Below are positions 25,745 to 34,195 of a stretch of 58,889 nucleotides of DNA, piece by piece (within the stretch, counting starts at the first letter, position 1; every line of letters begins with the position of its first letter). This DNA comes from Gordonia otitidis NBRC 100426 (GTDB lineage: Bacteria; Actinomycetota; Actinomycetes; Mycobacteriales; Mycobacteriaceae). Location: contig NZ_BAFB01000242.1 of assembly GCF_000248075.1 (NCBI RefSeq), positions 1-58,889 of the forward strand, written 5' to 3'. The position numbers were made by a program, and so were the translations under genes. The notes under the pieces were generated by a model. It saw only the letters and a program-made list of their open reading frames with translations. It had not been told where the DNA came from and searched no databases.

Positions 25745-26821
25745 GTGCCGGTGCCGCAGACGATTCTGACACGCAAGACCAAGCATGCGTTGTTCCTCGT
25801 CCTGACGATCAACGAAGGTGGAGAAGACGCTGTCCGGGACATGTTCGACGTCCTCGGCTCGCGCATCAACTCGGTGTCCTCGCGCGCGCCGGAACAAGCG
25901 CTCGCGGGCATCGTGTCCATCGGCTCGGACGCATGGGACCGCCTGTTCGCGGGTAATCGTCCCAAGTCGCTGCGGCCCTTCGTCGAGTACGCGGGCGACG
26001 TCCACACCGCGCCGGCCACCCCCGGCGATCTGCTGCTGCACATCAAGGCCGACGCGATGGACCTCTGCTATGAACTCGGCCGCATGCTCATGAACGAACT
26101 CGGCGACGCCGTGACGGTCGTCGACGAGGTCCACGGCTTCCGATACTTCGACCTGCGCGATCTCATCGGCTTCGTCGACGGCACCGAGAATCCCGTGGGC
26201 CAGGCCGCTATCGACGCGATCACCGTCGGCGACGAGGACCCCGCGTACGCGGGCGGTAGCTACGTCGCCATCCAGCGTTACGTCACCGATCTGAAGGAAT
26301 GGGACTCCATCTCGGTCGAAGACCAGGAGGCTGCGATCGGACGGACCAAGCTCGACAACATCGAGATGTCCGACGACGTGAAACCCGTCAATTCACACAT
26401 CGCACTGAACGTGGTCAACGACGTCAACGGTGAGCAGATCGACGTCGTCCGCGACAACATGCCCTACGGCGAGGCGTCGGGTCTCGGCGACTCCGGGACG
26501 TTCTACATCGCATACTCGTCGGCACCCGATGTGACCGAGGAGATGCTGCGCAAGATGTTCATCGGCGACCCGCCGGGCAACTACGACAGGCTTCTCGACT
26601 TCACCACCGCCGTGACCGGTGCGCAGTTCTTCACCCCGACCGTCGACTTCTTCGACGACCTTCCCGACGCGCCTGCGCCGTCGCACGCGGATTCCGACGA
26701 CGACGCGCCGCATGACACCCCGACACCGGCACCGGTCACACTCGACGCCGCGTCGCCGGTGCCGCCCCCCGAGCCGACCGACCCGGGCGACGGATCACTC
26801 GGTATCGGCTCGCTCCGCTGA
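25745..26821 (+). CDS. dyp: DyP-type peroxidase, encapsulin cargo
   Basis: A 358-residue haem peroxidase. The distal GFVDGTENP motif with its catalytic Asp (about residue 145) and the proximal His in NSHIALNV are present. After the fold a Pro/Ala/Asp-rich linker of about 45 residues leads to a C-terminal DGSLGIGSLR, which matches the encapsulation signal (xLxIGSLxG-like) that binds the inner face of encapsulin shells. The shell gene follows 57 bases later, so the enzyme is expected inside the compartment. Start GTG 25745 fits a leaderless mRNA. Confidence 0.95.
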   Translation: MPVPQTILTRKTKHALFLVLTINEGGEDAVRDMFDVLGSRINSVSSRAPEQALAGIVSIGSDAWDRLFAGNRPKSLRPFVEYAGDVHTAPATPGDLLLHIKADAMDLCYELGRMLMNELGDAVTVVDEVHGFRYFDLRDLIGFVDGTENPVGQAAIDAITVGDEDPAYAGGSYVAIQRYVTDLKEWDSISVEDQEAAIGRTKLDNIEMSDDVKPVNSHIALNVVNDVNGEQIDVVRDNMPYGEASGLGDSGTFYIAYSSAPDVTEEMLRKMFIGDPPGNYDRLLDFTTAVTGAQFFTPTVDFFDDLPDAPAPSHADSDDDAPHDTPTPAPVTLDAASPVPPPEPTDPGDGSLGIGSLR

Positions 26822-26878
26822 CGATCCCCCTGACCACACACCCGGCCCCACACCCCCGACGACACCAGGAGACGCACC

Positions 26879-27679
26879 ATGAACAATCTGCATCGCGAAC
26901 TCGCCCCCATCTCCGCGTCGGCCTGGGAGGCCATCGAGGAGGAGGCCGCACGCTCGTTCAAGCGCAACATCGCGGGCCGTCGACTCGTCGACGTCAAGGG
27001 TCCGCTCGGGCTCGAGGCGTCGTCGGTCACGCGCGGCCACCGCACCAAGATCGACTCACCGGCAGACGGCATCCAGGCGTACAAGCGCAGCGTGCAGCCA
27101 CTCATCGAGCTGAAGGTGCCGTTCACGGTCACGCGTGAGGCCATCGACGACGTCGATCGTGGCGCCGAGGATTCCGATTGGGATCCGGTTGTCGACGCCG
27201 CCCGTCAGCTCGCCCTCGCCGAGGACCGCGCGATCTTCGAGGGCTACTCCGCCGCGGGCATCACCGGTATCCGAGCAGAGACAACGGCCACGCCCATTCC
27301 GCTTCCCGAAGATGTGCGCGACTACCCCGAGGCGTTCAGTCAGGCACTGTCCACGCTGAAGCTGGCGTCGATCGACGGCCCGTACTCGATAGCGCTCTCC
27401 GCCGAGGTCTACAACCTCGTCAACGAGACGTCGAATCACGGTTATCCGGTCCGCCAGCACATCCAGCGACTCATCGACGGCGAGATCGTCTGGGCGCCCG
27501 CGATCTCCGGGGCGTTCGTGTTGTCCACGCGCGGCGGAGATTTCGAACTGACTATCGGACAGGACGTCTCGATCGGTTACGACTCACACGACGCCGACGT
27601 GGTGAACCTCTACTTCCAGGAGTCCTTCACCTACCTCACCTACACCGGTGAGGCCGCCATCGCCCTGACGACCGTCTGA
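26879..27679 (+). CDS. enc: Encapsulin nanocompartment shell protein (family 1)
   Basis: A 266-residue HK97-fold protein. The N-terminal NNLHRELAPISASAWEAIEEEA (split: NNLHRELAPIS, AWEAIEEEA), TLKRN-like SFKRNIAGRR, and the C-terminal FTYLTYTGEAAIAL are typical of encapsulins of the mycobacterial Cfp29 type. Monomers form a shell of about 60 subunits that packages DyP peroxidase. AGGAG lies 7 bases before the ATG. It is co-transcribed with the upstream DyP gene. No ferritin-like or folate-pathway cargo gene is nearby. Confidence 0.97.
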   Translation: MNNLHRELAPISASAWEAIEEEAARSFKRNIAGRRLVDVKGPLGLEASSVTRGHRTKIDSPADGIQAYKRSVQPLIELKVPFTVTREAIDDVDRGAEDSDWDPVVDAARQLALAEDRAIFEGYSAAGITGIRAETTATPIPLPEDVRDYPEAFSQALSTLKLASIDGPYSIALSAEVYNLVNETSNHGYPVRQHIQRLIDGEIVWAPAISGAFVLSTRGGDFELTIGQDVSIGYDSHDADVVNLYFQESFTYLTYTGEAAIALTTV

Positions 27680-27753
27680 CGGGTTGCGCCCACCGTCTGG
27701 CGGGTCGGCCCGAAAACGCCTCGCACGGTGTCGGCACGGCTTGCTAGCGTCGT

Positions 27754-29502
27754 GTGAGTGAGCGCCACATGCTGATCCGTCTGATCAGGACATACCTCTC
27801 GCGGTATCCCTGGCACATGCTCGCCGTCGTGATACTGCAGCTCGTCGCGACGGTCGCCATGTTGTACCTGCCCACGCTCAACGCCGACATCATCGACAAC
27901 GGCGTGGCCAAGGGCGACACCGCATACATCCTGCGTATCGGCGGGGTAATGCTCGCGATCACGATCGCGCAGGTCATATGCACGATCTGCGCCCAGTACT
28001 TCGGTGCACGCGCCGCCCTGGCGACCGGCCGCGACATCCGGCACGATCTGCTGCACCGGATCAACACCTACTCCGCGAAAGAGATGGGCACCTTCGGTGC
28101 GCCGTCGCTGATCACGCGCACCACCAACGACGTCCAGCAGGTGCAGTTGCTGATCGTCATGAGCACCACGATCCTCATCATGGCCCCGATCATGTGCGTC
28201 GGCGGCATCATCATGGGCATCAAGGTGGGCGCACAGTTGTCGTGGGTGCTCGTCGTCGCCGTGCCGGTGCTCGCAGTGGCGATGGGTTTTCTGATCGCGA
28301 AGATGATCCCCGGCTTCCGCGCCATGCAGGAGCGCATCGACGCGGTCAATCGGGTTCTGCGCGAACAGATCACCGGCATCCGAGTGGTGCGCGCCTTTGT
28401 CCGTGAGCGCTACGAGATCGACCGTTTCTCCGGCGCGAACGACCGACTGGCGGAGGCGACCCTGCGGGTCGGCCGCATGCAGGCGCTGATGTTCCCGACC
28501 GTCATGCTGATCACGAACGTCACGATTGTCGCGATCATCTGGTTCGGCGGTCATCTCGTCTCCGACGGCAGCATCGAGATCGGCGCGCTGACGGCCATGA
28601 TCACCTATGTCATGCAGATCCTGATGTCGGTGATGATGGCGTCGTTCATCGCGATGATGGCGCCACGCGCGACCGTGTGCGCCGAGCGGATCTGCGAGGT
28701 ACTCGACACCGAGACGTCCGTCGGCGCACCCGACGACCCGATGCCGTTCGCCTCCGACCCGTCGAGCGTCGAGTTCCGCGACGCCCAGTTCCGCTATCCC
28801 GGAGCCGATGATCCGGTGCTGTGCGACATCAGCTTCCGTGTCGAGCCGGGCACGACGACAGCCATCGTCGGGTCGACCGGTTCCGGTAAGACCACGCTGG
28901 TCGGGCTGGTACCGCGCCTCATCGACGTGACCGCGGGCGAGGTCCGCGTCGGCGACACCGACGTTCGACGCCTCGACCCCGCAGCACTGCGCGACGCGAT
29001 CGGACTCGTCCCGCAGCGGCCGTACCTGTTCTCGGGCACCGTCGCGTCGAACATCCGCAACGGCAAACCCGACGCGACCGACGACGAGATCTGGGATGCG
29101 CTGCGTATCGCACAGGCAGCCGACTTCGTCGAACGCATGCCCGACGGTCTCGACACCCCGATATCGCAGGGTGGCACGACGGTCTCCGGTGGTCAGAGGC
29201 AACGCCTCGCAATCGCTCGCGCGCTGGTCCGCAAGCCGTCGGTCTACCTCTTCGACGACGCGTTCTCGGCTCTCGACGTCGCGACCGACGCGCGCCTGCG
29301 CGCAGCGCTGAGACCCGCGACATCCGATGCCGCGGTCATCATCGTTGCGCAGCGCATCACGACGATCGTCGACGCCGAGCAGATCGTCGTGCTCGATCGG
29401 GGGCGGATCGTCGGGATCGGCAGGCACGACGAACTCCTCGCGACCTGCGAGACGTACCGCGAGATCGCGGAGTCGCAGCTGGCCATCGGAGAGAACGCAT
29501 GA
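27754..29502 (+). CDS. ABC exporter half-transporter with degenerate ATPase site
   Basis: A 582-residue type IV (ABCB-like) exporter: six membrane helices in the first 320 residues, then an ATPase domain with Walker A GSTGSGKTT and signature SGGQRQR. The Walker B reads VYLFDDAFSALD, with Asp where the catalytic Glu normally sits, so this subunit contributes the Walker motifs of a non-hydrolysing site. The stop overlaps the start of the next ABC gene by 4 bases (ATGA), so the two make a heterodimer. GTG 27754 is used; ATG 27769 is possible. Substrate unknown; the adjacent encapsulin is on the same strand but is not clearly linked. Confidence 0.92.
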   Translation: MSERHMLIRLIRTYLSRYPWHMLAVVILQLVATVAMLYLPTLNADIIDNGVAKGDTAYILRIGGVMLAITIAQVICTICAQYFGARAALATGRDIRHDLLHRINTYSAKEMGTFGAPSLITRTTNDVQQVQLLIVMSTTILIMAPIMCVGGIIMGIKVGAQLSWVLVVAVPVLAVAMGFLIAKMIPGFRAMQERIDAVNRVLREQITGIRVVRAFVRERYEIDRFSGANDRLAEATLRVGRMQALMFPTVMLITNVTIVAIIWFGGHLVSDGSIEIGALTAMITYVMQILMSVMMASFIAMMAPRATVCAERICEVLDTETSVGAPDDPMPFASDPSSVEFRDAQFRYPGADDPVLCDISFRVEPGTTTAIVGSTGSGKTTLVGLVPRLIDVTAGEVRVGDTDVRRLDPAALRDAIGLVPQRPYLFSGTVASNIRNGKPDATDDEIWDALRIAQAADFVERMPDGLDTPISQGGTTVSGGQRQRLAIARALVRKPSVYLFDDAFSALDVATDARLRAALRPATSDAAVIIVAQRITTIVDAEQIVVLDRGRIVGIGRHDELLATCETYREIAESQLAIGENA

Positions 29503-31457
29503 CACGCGGCGGCGGGGCGTCGGCTCCGGCATCGCCCGGCCCCGGTCGCGGCCCGATGGCTGCCGGGCCCGTGGTCGCGAAGGCCCGTTCGTTCGGCCCG
29601 TCGATCAAGCGGCTCATCGGGTTGCTGTTCTCCTACCGCACCTTCATGAGCGTCGTCGTGGCGTCGATCGTCGGCTCGGTCATTCTCACCGCCCTCGCAC
29701 CGCGCGTGCTCGGCGACGCCACCAACATCATCTTCGACGGCGTCGTCGGCAGGATGCTGCCCGCCGGGATGACCAAGGCACAAGCCGTCGAGGGGCTGCG
29801 TGAGCGCGGTCAGGGCACCTTCGCCGACATGGTGAACTCGATGGATGTGACGCCGGGCGTCGGCATCGATTTCGGCGACGTGGGGCGGGTACTGCTGATC
29901 GTGCTGGCGCTCTACGTCGGTTCGGCGGTGCTCTCGTGGCTCGGTGCGTACCTGCTGAACAAGGTGGTCGTCGGCACCGTCCGACATCTGCGCGGCGAGG
30001 TCGAGGCCAAGATCCACCGCCTGCCGCTGAGCTACTACGACACGACTGCCCGTGGCGATCTGCTCAGTCGCGTCACCAACGACCTCGACAATCTGTCGCA
30101 GACGTTGCAGCAGACCATCTCTCAGCTTCTGAACTCGATCCTGATGGTGATCGCGATCCTCGTGATGATGCTGTGGATCTCGCCGCTCCTGGCGCTCATC
30201 GCGCTCATCACCGTGCCGCTCGCCGCTGGTGCGACCGCTCTGATCGCCCGCCGTTCCAAACCGCACTTCCTCGCGCAGTGGTCGTCGACCGGGAAGCTCA
30301 ACGCCCAGGTCGAAGAGGCCTTCACCGGACACGAGCTGGTGACGGCATTCAACCGCCAGGCCGACGTCGAGGCCGAGTTCGACGAGCGCAACGAGAAGCT
30401 CTACCAGTCGAGTTGGCGCGCACAGTTCATCTCGAGCACGGTGATGCCGACCATCATGTTCCTCGGCAACCTCAACTACGTGGCGGTCGCCGTGGTCGGC
30501 GGGCTGCGGGTCGCCTCCGGCGCGCTGAGCCTCGGCGAGGTGCAGGCGTTCATCCAGTACTCGCGACAGTTCACACAGCCGCTCACGCAGATCGGCTCGA
30601 TGGTCAATCTGCTGCAGAGCGGCGTTGCGTCGGCCGAGCGCATCTTCGACATCCTCGATGCCGACGAGCAGACCCCCGACCCCGCACATCCCGAGACGCC
30701 CGAGCACGACAACGGACTCATCGAATTCGACGACGTCTCGTTCCGCTACGTCGAGGACAAACCGCTGATCGAGCACCTCTCACTCGTCGCACGTCCCGGC
30801 CACATGGTCGCCATCGTCGGACCAACCGGTGCGGGTAAGACCACACTGGTCAACCTGATCATGCGTTTCTACGACGTCGACTCCGGCACCATCACTGTCG
30901 ACGGTGTCGAGTCGCGCAAGATGACGCGAGACGACCTGCGTGAGCGCACCGGCATGGTGCTGCAGGACTCGTGGCTGTTCGGCGGGACGATCTACGACAA
31001 CATCGCCTACGGCGACCCCACGGCCTCGCGCGAGGAGGTCCTCGAGGCCGCGCGACTGAGCCACGTCGACCACTTCGTCCGCATCCTGCCCGACGGCTAC
31101 GAGACGATGCTTGACGACGAGGGCGGTGGCGTGAGTGCCGGTGAGCGACAACTCATCACGATCGCACGCGCATTCCTCGCGCGTCCCACCATCCTGATCC
31201 TCGACGAGGCGACCAGCTCCGTCGACACCCGCACCGAGCTGCTCATCCAGAAGGCGATGGCTGCGCTGCGCACCGACCGCACGAGTTTTGTCATCGCCCA
31301 CCGGCTGTCGACGATCCGCGACGCCGACGTCATCGTCGTGATGGAGGACGGACACATCGTCGAGCAGGGCAACCACGACGAACTGCTCGCGGCGCAGGGC
31401 GCCTACTGTCGGCTCTACCGCAGCCAGTTCGCCGGGGCCGTCGACTCGGAGGCGTGA
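29499..31457 (+). CDS. ABC exporter half-transporter with catalytic ATPase site
   Basis: A 652-residue partner of the preceding gene. A Gly/Pro/Ala-rich N-terminal extension of about 35 residues precedes the six-helix membrane domain, which has an enlarged first external loop (about residues 75-125). The ATPase domain has Walker A GPTGAGKTT, canonical Walker B ILILDEATSSVD with the catalytic Glu, but a modified signature VSAGERQ. Together with the Asp in the partner's Walker B this puts both defects into the same composite site, as in heterodimeric exporters such as TM287/288. It ends beside a palindromic repeat. Confidence 0.93.
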   Translation: MTRGGGASAPASPGPGRGPMAAGPVVAKARSFGPSIKRLIGLLFSYRTFMSVVVASIVGSVILTALAPRVLGDATNIIFDGVVGRMLPAGMTKAQAVEGLRERGQGTFADMVNSMDVTPGVGIDFGDVGRVLLIVLALYVGSAVLSWLGAYLLNKVVVGTVRHLRGEVEAKIHRLPLSYYDTTARGDLLSRVTNDLDNLSQTLQQTISQLLNSILMVIAILVMMLWISPLLALIALITVPLAAGATALIARRSKPHFLAQWSSTGKLNAQVEEAFTGHELVTAFNRQADVEAEFDERNEKLYQSSWRAQFISSTVMPTIMFLGNLNYVAVAVVGGLRVASGALSLGEVQAFIQYSRQFTQPLTQIGSMVNLLQSGVASAERIFDILDADEQTPDPAHPETPEHDNGLIEFDDVSFRYVEDKPLIEHLSLVARPGHMVAIVGPTGAGKTTLVNLIMRFYDVDSGTITVDGVESRKMTRDDLRERTGMVLQDSWLFGGTIYDNIAYGDPTASREEVLEAARLSHVDHFVRILPDGYETMLDDEGGGVSAGERQLITIARAFLARPTILILDEATSSVDTRTELLIQKAMAALRTDRTSFVIAHRLSTIRDADVIVVMEDGHIVEQGNHDELLAAQGAYCRLYRSQFAGAVDSEA

Positions 31458-31481
31458 GCGCTCGGGGCTCGACTGGCAAAT

Positions 31482-31549
31482 ACACGTGTTTCTGACACCT
31501 GCACGCGAAGTTTCGCTCGCTTCTGTCAGAACCCCGTGTATTCACGACG
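31482..31549. repeat. 68-bp palindromic repeat, copy 1
   Basis: It differs from copy 2 (32549-32616) at four positions. The left arm ACACGTGTTTCTGACA and right arm TGTCAGAACCCCGTGT pair imperfectly around a 26-base loop with a small internal GCGA/TCGC stem. It lies between the convergent ABC and AbiEi-like genes, overlaps the last codons of the latter, and could act as terminator. Confidence 0.85.
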
Positions 31550-32480
31550 CCGCGCTGTCGTCGCCGCGAATCTTCAACCGCTCCACCCACTCTCGCACCA
31601 TCGGCACCATGCGGTTCTTCCGCAGGTCGGCCCACACCCACCGGATCATCATGGGTCCGAGACGTCGGACGCCGTCTTCGCGGGTCTTCTCGCGCTTCAT
31701 TGCCGCGAACGCTGTTTCGCCGTCGCGCAGGTCCTTGGTGTACTTCCGCATCCCGTCGAACTCACCGACGAGCTTTCCCTCCCAGTCGTAGTCGACCTTG
31801 GCGACGAACTCGCCGTCGGCGTCGACGTACTCACGCTGCAGTCGTGGTATCGGGAGCTCGGCGAGGATCATCTGACCACGTCCCCACGATTCGCCCGCGT
31901 TGTCCGCGAGCGGGTCCGCGAACGCAAGGGCCTTGCGGGCGACGGCAACACCGCGGCGTCGACGATCGAGTAGCGTCGACATCTTCGCGCGGTCAGCACC
32001 GAGTCGCAGCGCCGAATCGAACACCGCAAGCCCCTGGAAGAAGTTGCCGCTGCACGCGATGTCGACGGCGGTGACCTCCAGCGACGTCACCGCGATCCCG
32101 TCGACCACTGTGATGTCCGCTGGCTCCAGACGACCGGAGTGCAGATGTCGCTGGGTTTCGATGCGGCCGCCGTTCTTATGGCCTGTCGTCAGATGCACGC
32201 GGGCGAGATCGGGAAACAGCAGTGACATCCCGTGCAGCACGCCCGCCGACTGATGACTGAGCGGGGAGTCGGTCTCCGATACCAGCATGGCTGCGAACGA
32301 CTTCAGCCTGTGCAGCTCCTCGGGCGTGCGACTCGCGTCGGGCGGCGCATAGGCGCCGGGCCACACCCGCACGAGCGCACCCGCGTCGACGGCGCGCGTG
32401 AGCTGCCTGTCCGTGGCGCCCGCATCGAGGGCGACGCGACGCAGTATCAGTCCGTGTTCGTTGACCGGGAAAGTGACCAT
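31542..32480 (-). CDS. AbiEi-like HTH protein with PD-(D/E)XK/Vsr-like C-terminus
   Basis: About 312 residues from ATG 32480; a start at 32516 is also open, and no good Shine-Dalgarno sequence decides. The N-terminal 65 residues (LILRRVALDAGATDRQL, LVRVWPGAYA) match the AbiEi-type winged helix of type IV antitoxin-like proteins. The C-terminal 110 residues have a nuclease-like pattern: ES, then VDYDW, GEFDG..KY, and a K-rich helix, as in DUF559/Vsr-type domains. No AbiEii-type nucleotidyltransferase toxin gene is adjacent, so it is not a standard toxin-antitoxin pair. Copies of a 68-bp palindrome flank it on both sides. Function unknown. Confidence 0.75.
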   Translation of the reverse strand: MVTFPVNEHGLILRRVALDAGATDRQLTRAVDAGALVRVWPGAYAPPDASRTPEELHRLKSFAAMLVSETDSPLSHQSAGVLHGMSLLFPDLARVHLTTGHKNGGRIETQRHLHSGRLEPADITVVDGIAVTSLEVTAVDIACSGNFFQGLAVFDSALRLGADRAKMSTLLDRRRRGVAVARKALAFADPLADNAGESWGRGQMILAELPIPRLQREYVDADGEFVAKVDYDWEGKLVGEFDGMRKYTKDLRDGETAFAAMKREKTREDGVRRLGPMMIRWVWADLRKNRMVPMVREWVERLKIRGDDSAAS

Positions 32481-32548
32481 CCTCGTTGGACGTCGACAAC
32501 GTCGATTCAGATCCATCCGATGTGACCGGGCTCAGGCCCCGCGCAGGG

Positions 32549-32616
32549 ACACGTGTTTCTGACACCTGCACGCGATGTTTCGCTCGCTTCTGTCAGAAAC
32601 ACGTGTTTTCACGACG
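32549..32616. repeat. 68-bp palindromic repeat, copy 2
   Basis: Perfect 16-bp arms ACACGTGTTTCTGACA (32549-32564) and TGTCAGAAACACGTGT (32591-32606), followed by a conserved TTCACGACG tail also present in copy 1. It lies 7 bp past the stop of the 222-residue hypothetical gene and upstream of the AbiEi-like gene, in the same orientation as copy 1. Confidence 0.9.
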
Positions 32617-32622
32617 TCCGGC

Positions 32623-33291
32623 TCAGCGCTCCAACTCCCCCGCGATGCGTTGTTCGATCTGCGCAGCCGCGGCGTTCGGCACGTCGATCAAACCATCGAG
32701 CTCCTGGCGGGCCTTGCGGTAGGCGGCCTGACGCTCTGCGGGTGTGGCCGCGGCGTCGGCGGCGATGCCGATCAACTTGCGCGCACGGTCGAGTGACTCG
32801 CGCTCGACGGGCGAGAAGTCGGATTGCTTCCGACGCCGCGCTTCTCGTTCGGCGGCGTCGAAGGCGGCCGCGTAGTCGCCGACGGCGTCGCGGTAGCGTT
32901 CGAACTCGAGCGGGTCGAGCTTCTGGTCGGCCGACGTCGGTCGCAGATCGTCCGCACGGATCTTCGCGCGGTGGAAGGCCAGTGTCATCGGTTCCCGCAT
33001 GTCGGTCATCATGGGGAATTCGATGAGTGTGGCCAGATCGAGTTCGTAGCCGAACCAGCGCTGGTCGATGGCGTCGTGTTTCCCCATCGCCTTGGTCACA
33101 GCTGCCTTGTCGGCCTGGGTGAGTCGCAACTGTTCCGTTTGCGCGCTCGCCTTCACACGCGCCAGTTCGATCTTGTCCCGACGCCGCTTCTCGTTGTAGC
33201 GCGCGAGGGAACCGAACCAACCGCCGACGACACCGCCAACCGGGAAAATCAGCCACCAGTAGTCGCCCGCGAAATGCAGGAACTGATCCAC
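32623..33291 (-). CDS. Hypothetical single-pass membrane protein
   Basis: A 222-residue protein with one N-terminal membrane helix (about residues 10-30, Gly/Val/Trp-rich), a basic stop-transfer segment (KRRRDK) and a long charged, helical cytoplasmic part likely to form coiled coil. It resembles conserved actinobacterial proteins of unknown function; I recognise no catalytic motif. It stands alone, ending 7 bp before palindromic repeat copy 2. Confidence 0.8.
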   Translation of the reverse strand: MDQFLHFAGDYWWLIFPVGGVVGGWFGSLARYNEKRRRDKIELARVKASAQTEQLRLTQADKAAVTKAMGKHDAIDQRWFGYELDLATLIEFPMMTDMREPMTLAFHRAKIRADDLRPTSADQKLDPLEFERYRDAVGDYAAAFDAAEREARRRKQSDFSPVERESLDRARKLIGIAADAAATPAERQAAYRKARQELDGLIDVPNAAAAQIEQRIAGELER

Positions 33292-33343
33292 GTCACAACT
33301 CTACCGAGGCGTCACCAATTCACCCTCGCCGATCAGCACACTC

Positions 33344-34135
33344 TCAGAGATCCGGGATGGGGAGATCGAGGTTCGGTGCGATGATCCCGCCGTCGACCTC
33401 GAGGACTTTGCCGGTCACGTATCCACTCGCAGGTGATGCCAGGTAGACGGCCGCGGCGGCGATGTCGTCGGGTTCGCCGAGCCGACGCATCGGTGTCGCC
33501 TCCTCGATCGCGGTGCGCATGCCGGTGTCGGACGCGACGATGTCGAGTGCCGAGGTCAGGATCGCGCCGGGAGCGATCGCATTGACGCGGATCCGCGGAT
33601 TCAGGTCCATCGCTGCGAGCCGCGTGTAGTGCGCGAGCGCGGCCTTGGCCGTCCCGTATGCGGCGTACGCACGGCCCGGCAGGCGTCCCATCGCCGAGGT
33701 CACGTTGATGATCGAGCCCGTACCGGACGTGCCGAGAATGTGTGGCACGGACGCCGTGATCAGGGCGTGTGCGTTCGCGACGTTGAAGGCGAATGCGTCC
33801 GCCAGCTGCTCGGGTGACGTGTCGAGCAGCGGTCGCGGCATGGCGCCGCCGACGTTGTTCACGACGATGTCGAGTCGACCGAAGGTGTCGACGGCGGTCT
33901 GCGCGAGCGACGCAGCAGCCGACGACTCGGACAGATCGGCGACGACGACGTGCGCGCGGCGCCCCCGGTCCGCGACCTCGGCGGCCACCTTCTCGAGTTC
34001 GGGCTCACTGCGCGCCGACACCACCACGTCGGCGCCGGCCTCAGCGAACGCGACCGCCGTCGCAGCCCCGAGACCGCGTCCGGCACCGGTGATGACGGCG
34101 ACCATACCGTCGAGACGAAATCTGTCCAGGATCAC
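33344..34135 (-). CDS. Short-chain dehydrogenase/reductase behind a KstR-like box
   Basis: A 263-residue classical SDR. The cofactor motif is TGAGRGLG (about residues 16-23), the NNVGG motif follows, and the catalytic set is S in INVTSAMG with YGTAK (Tyr and Lys). I prefer GTG 34135 because the protein then begins [10 protein letters not shown], as relatives do, and lies 21 bp from the operator, the same distance as at the KstD-like gene; GTG 34153 is open as well. The KstR-like box suggests a role in steroid or side-chain degradation, but substrate cannot be read from sequence. Confidence 0.85.
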   Translation of the reverse strand: MILDRFRLDGMVAVITGAGRGLGAATAVAFAEAGADVVVSARSEPELEKVAAEVADRGRRAHVVVADLSESSAAASLAQTAVDTFGRLDIVVNNVGGAMPRPLLDTSPEQLADAFAFNVANAHALITASVPHILGTSGTGSIINVTSAMGRLPGRAYAAYGTAKAALAHYTRLAAMDLNPRIRVNAIAPGAILTSALDIVASDTGMRTAIEEATPMRRLGEPDDIAAAAVYLASPASGYVTGKVLEVDGGIIAPNLDLPIPDL

Positions 34136-34156
34136 GCCTGCAGACGATGCCACAGA

Positions 34157-34174
34157 ACTGCAACACGTTCTAGT
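34157..34174. promoter_or_regulatory. KstR-like operator upstream of the SDR gene
   Basis: ACTGCAACACGTTCTAGT differs from the perfect box at 8212-8229 at two positions, both in one arm, and keeps the TnnAACnnGTTnnA core at 34159-34172. Confidence 0.65.
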
Positions 34175-34195
34175 GTTTTCGCCGCAGCCGACGTC

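Noticed and set aside
24336..25772. Minus-strand open frame of 478 codons opposite the KstD-like flavoprotein
   Set aside because: No domain, and the plus strand has an intact FAD enzyme with a good ribosome-binding site.
27640..29532. Minus-strand open frame of 630 codons opposite the first ABC gene
   Set aside because: Composition is dominated by Arg, Asp and His and the opposite strand encodes an intact ABC transporter; the frame is a by-product of codon bias.
31542..32480. A complete AbiE toxin-antitoxin pair
   Set aside because: Only the antitoxin-like winged helix is present; no nucleotidyltransferase toxin gene is next to it on either side.
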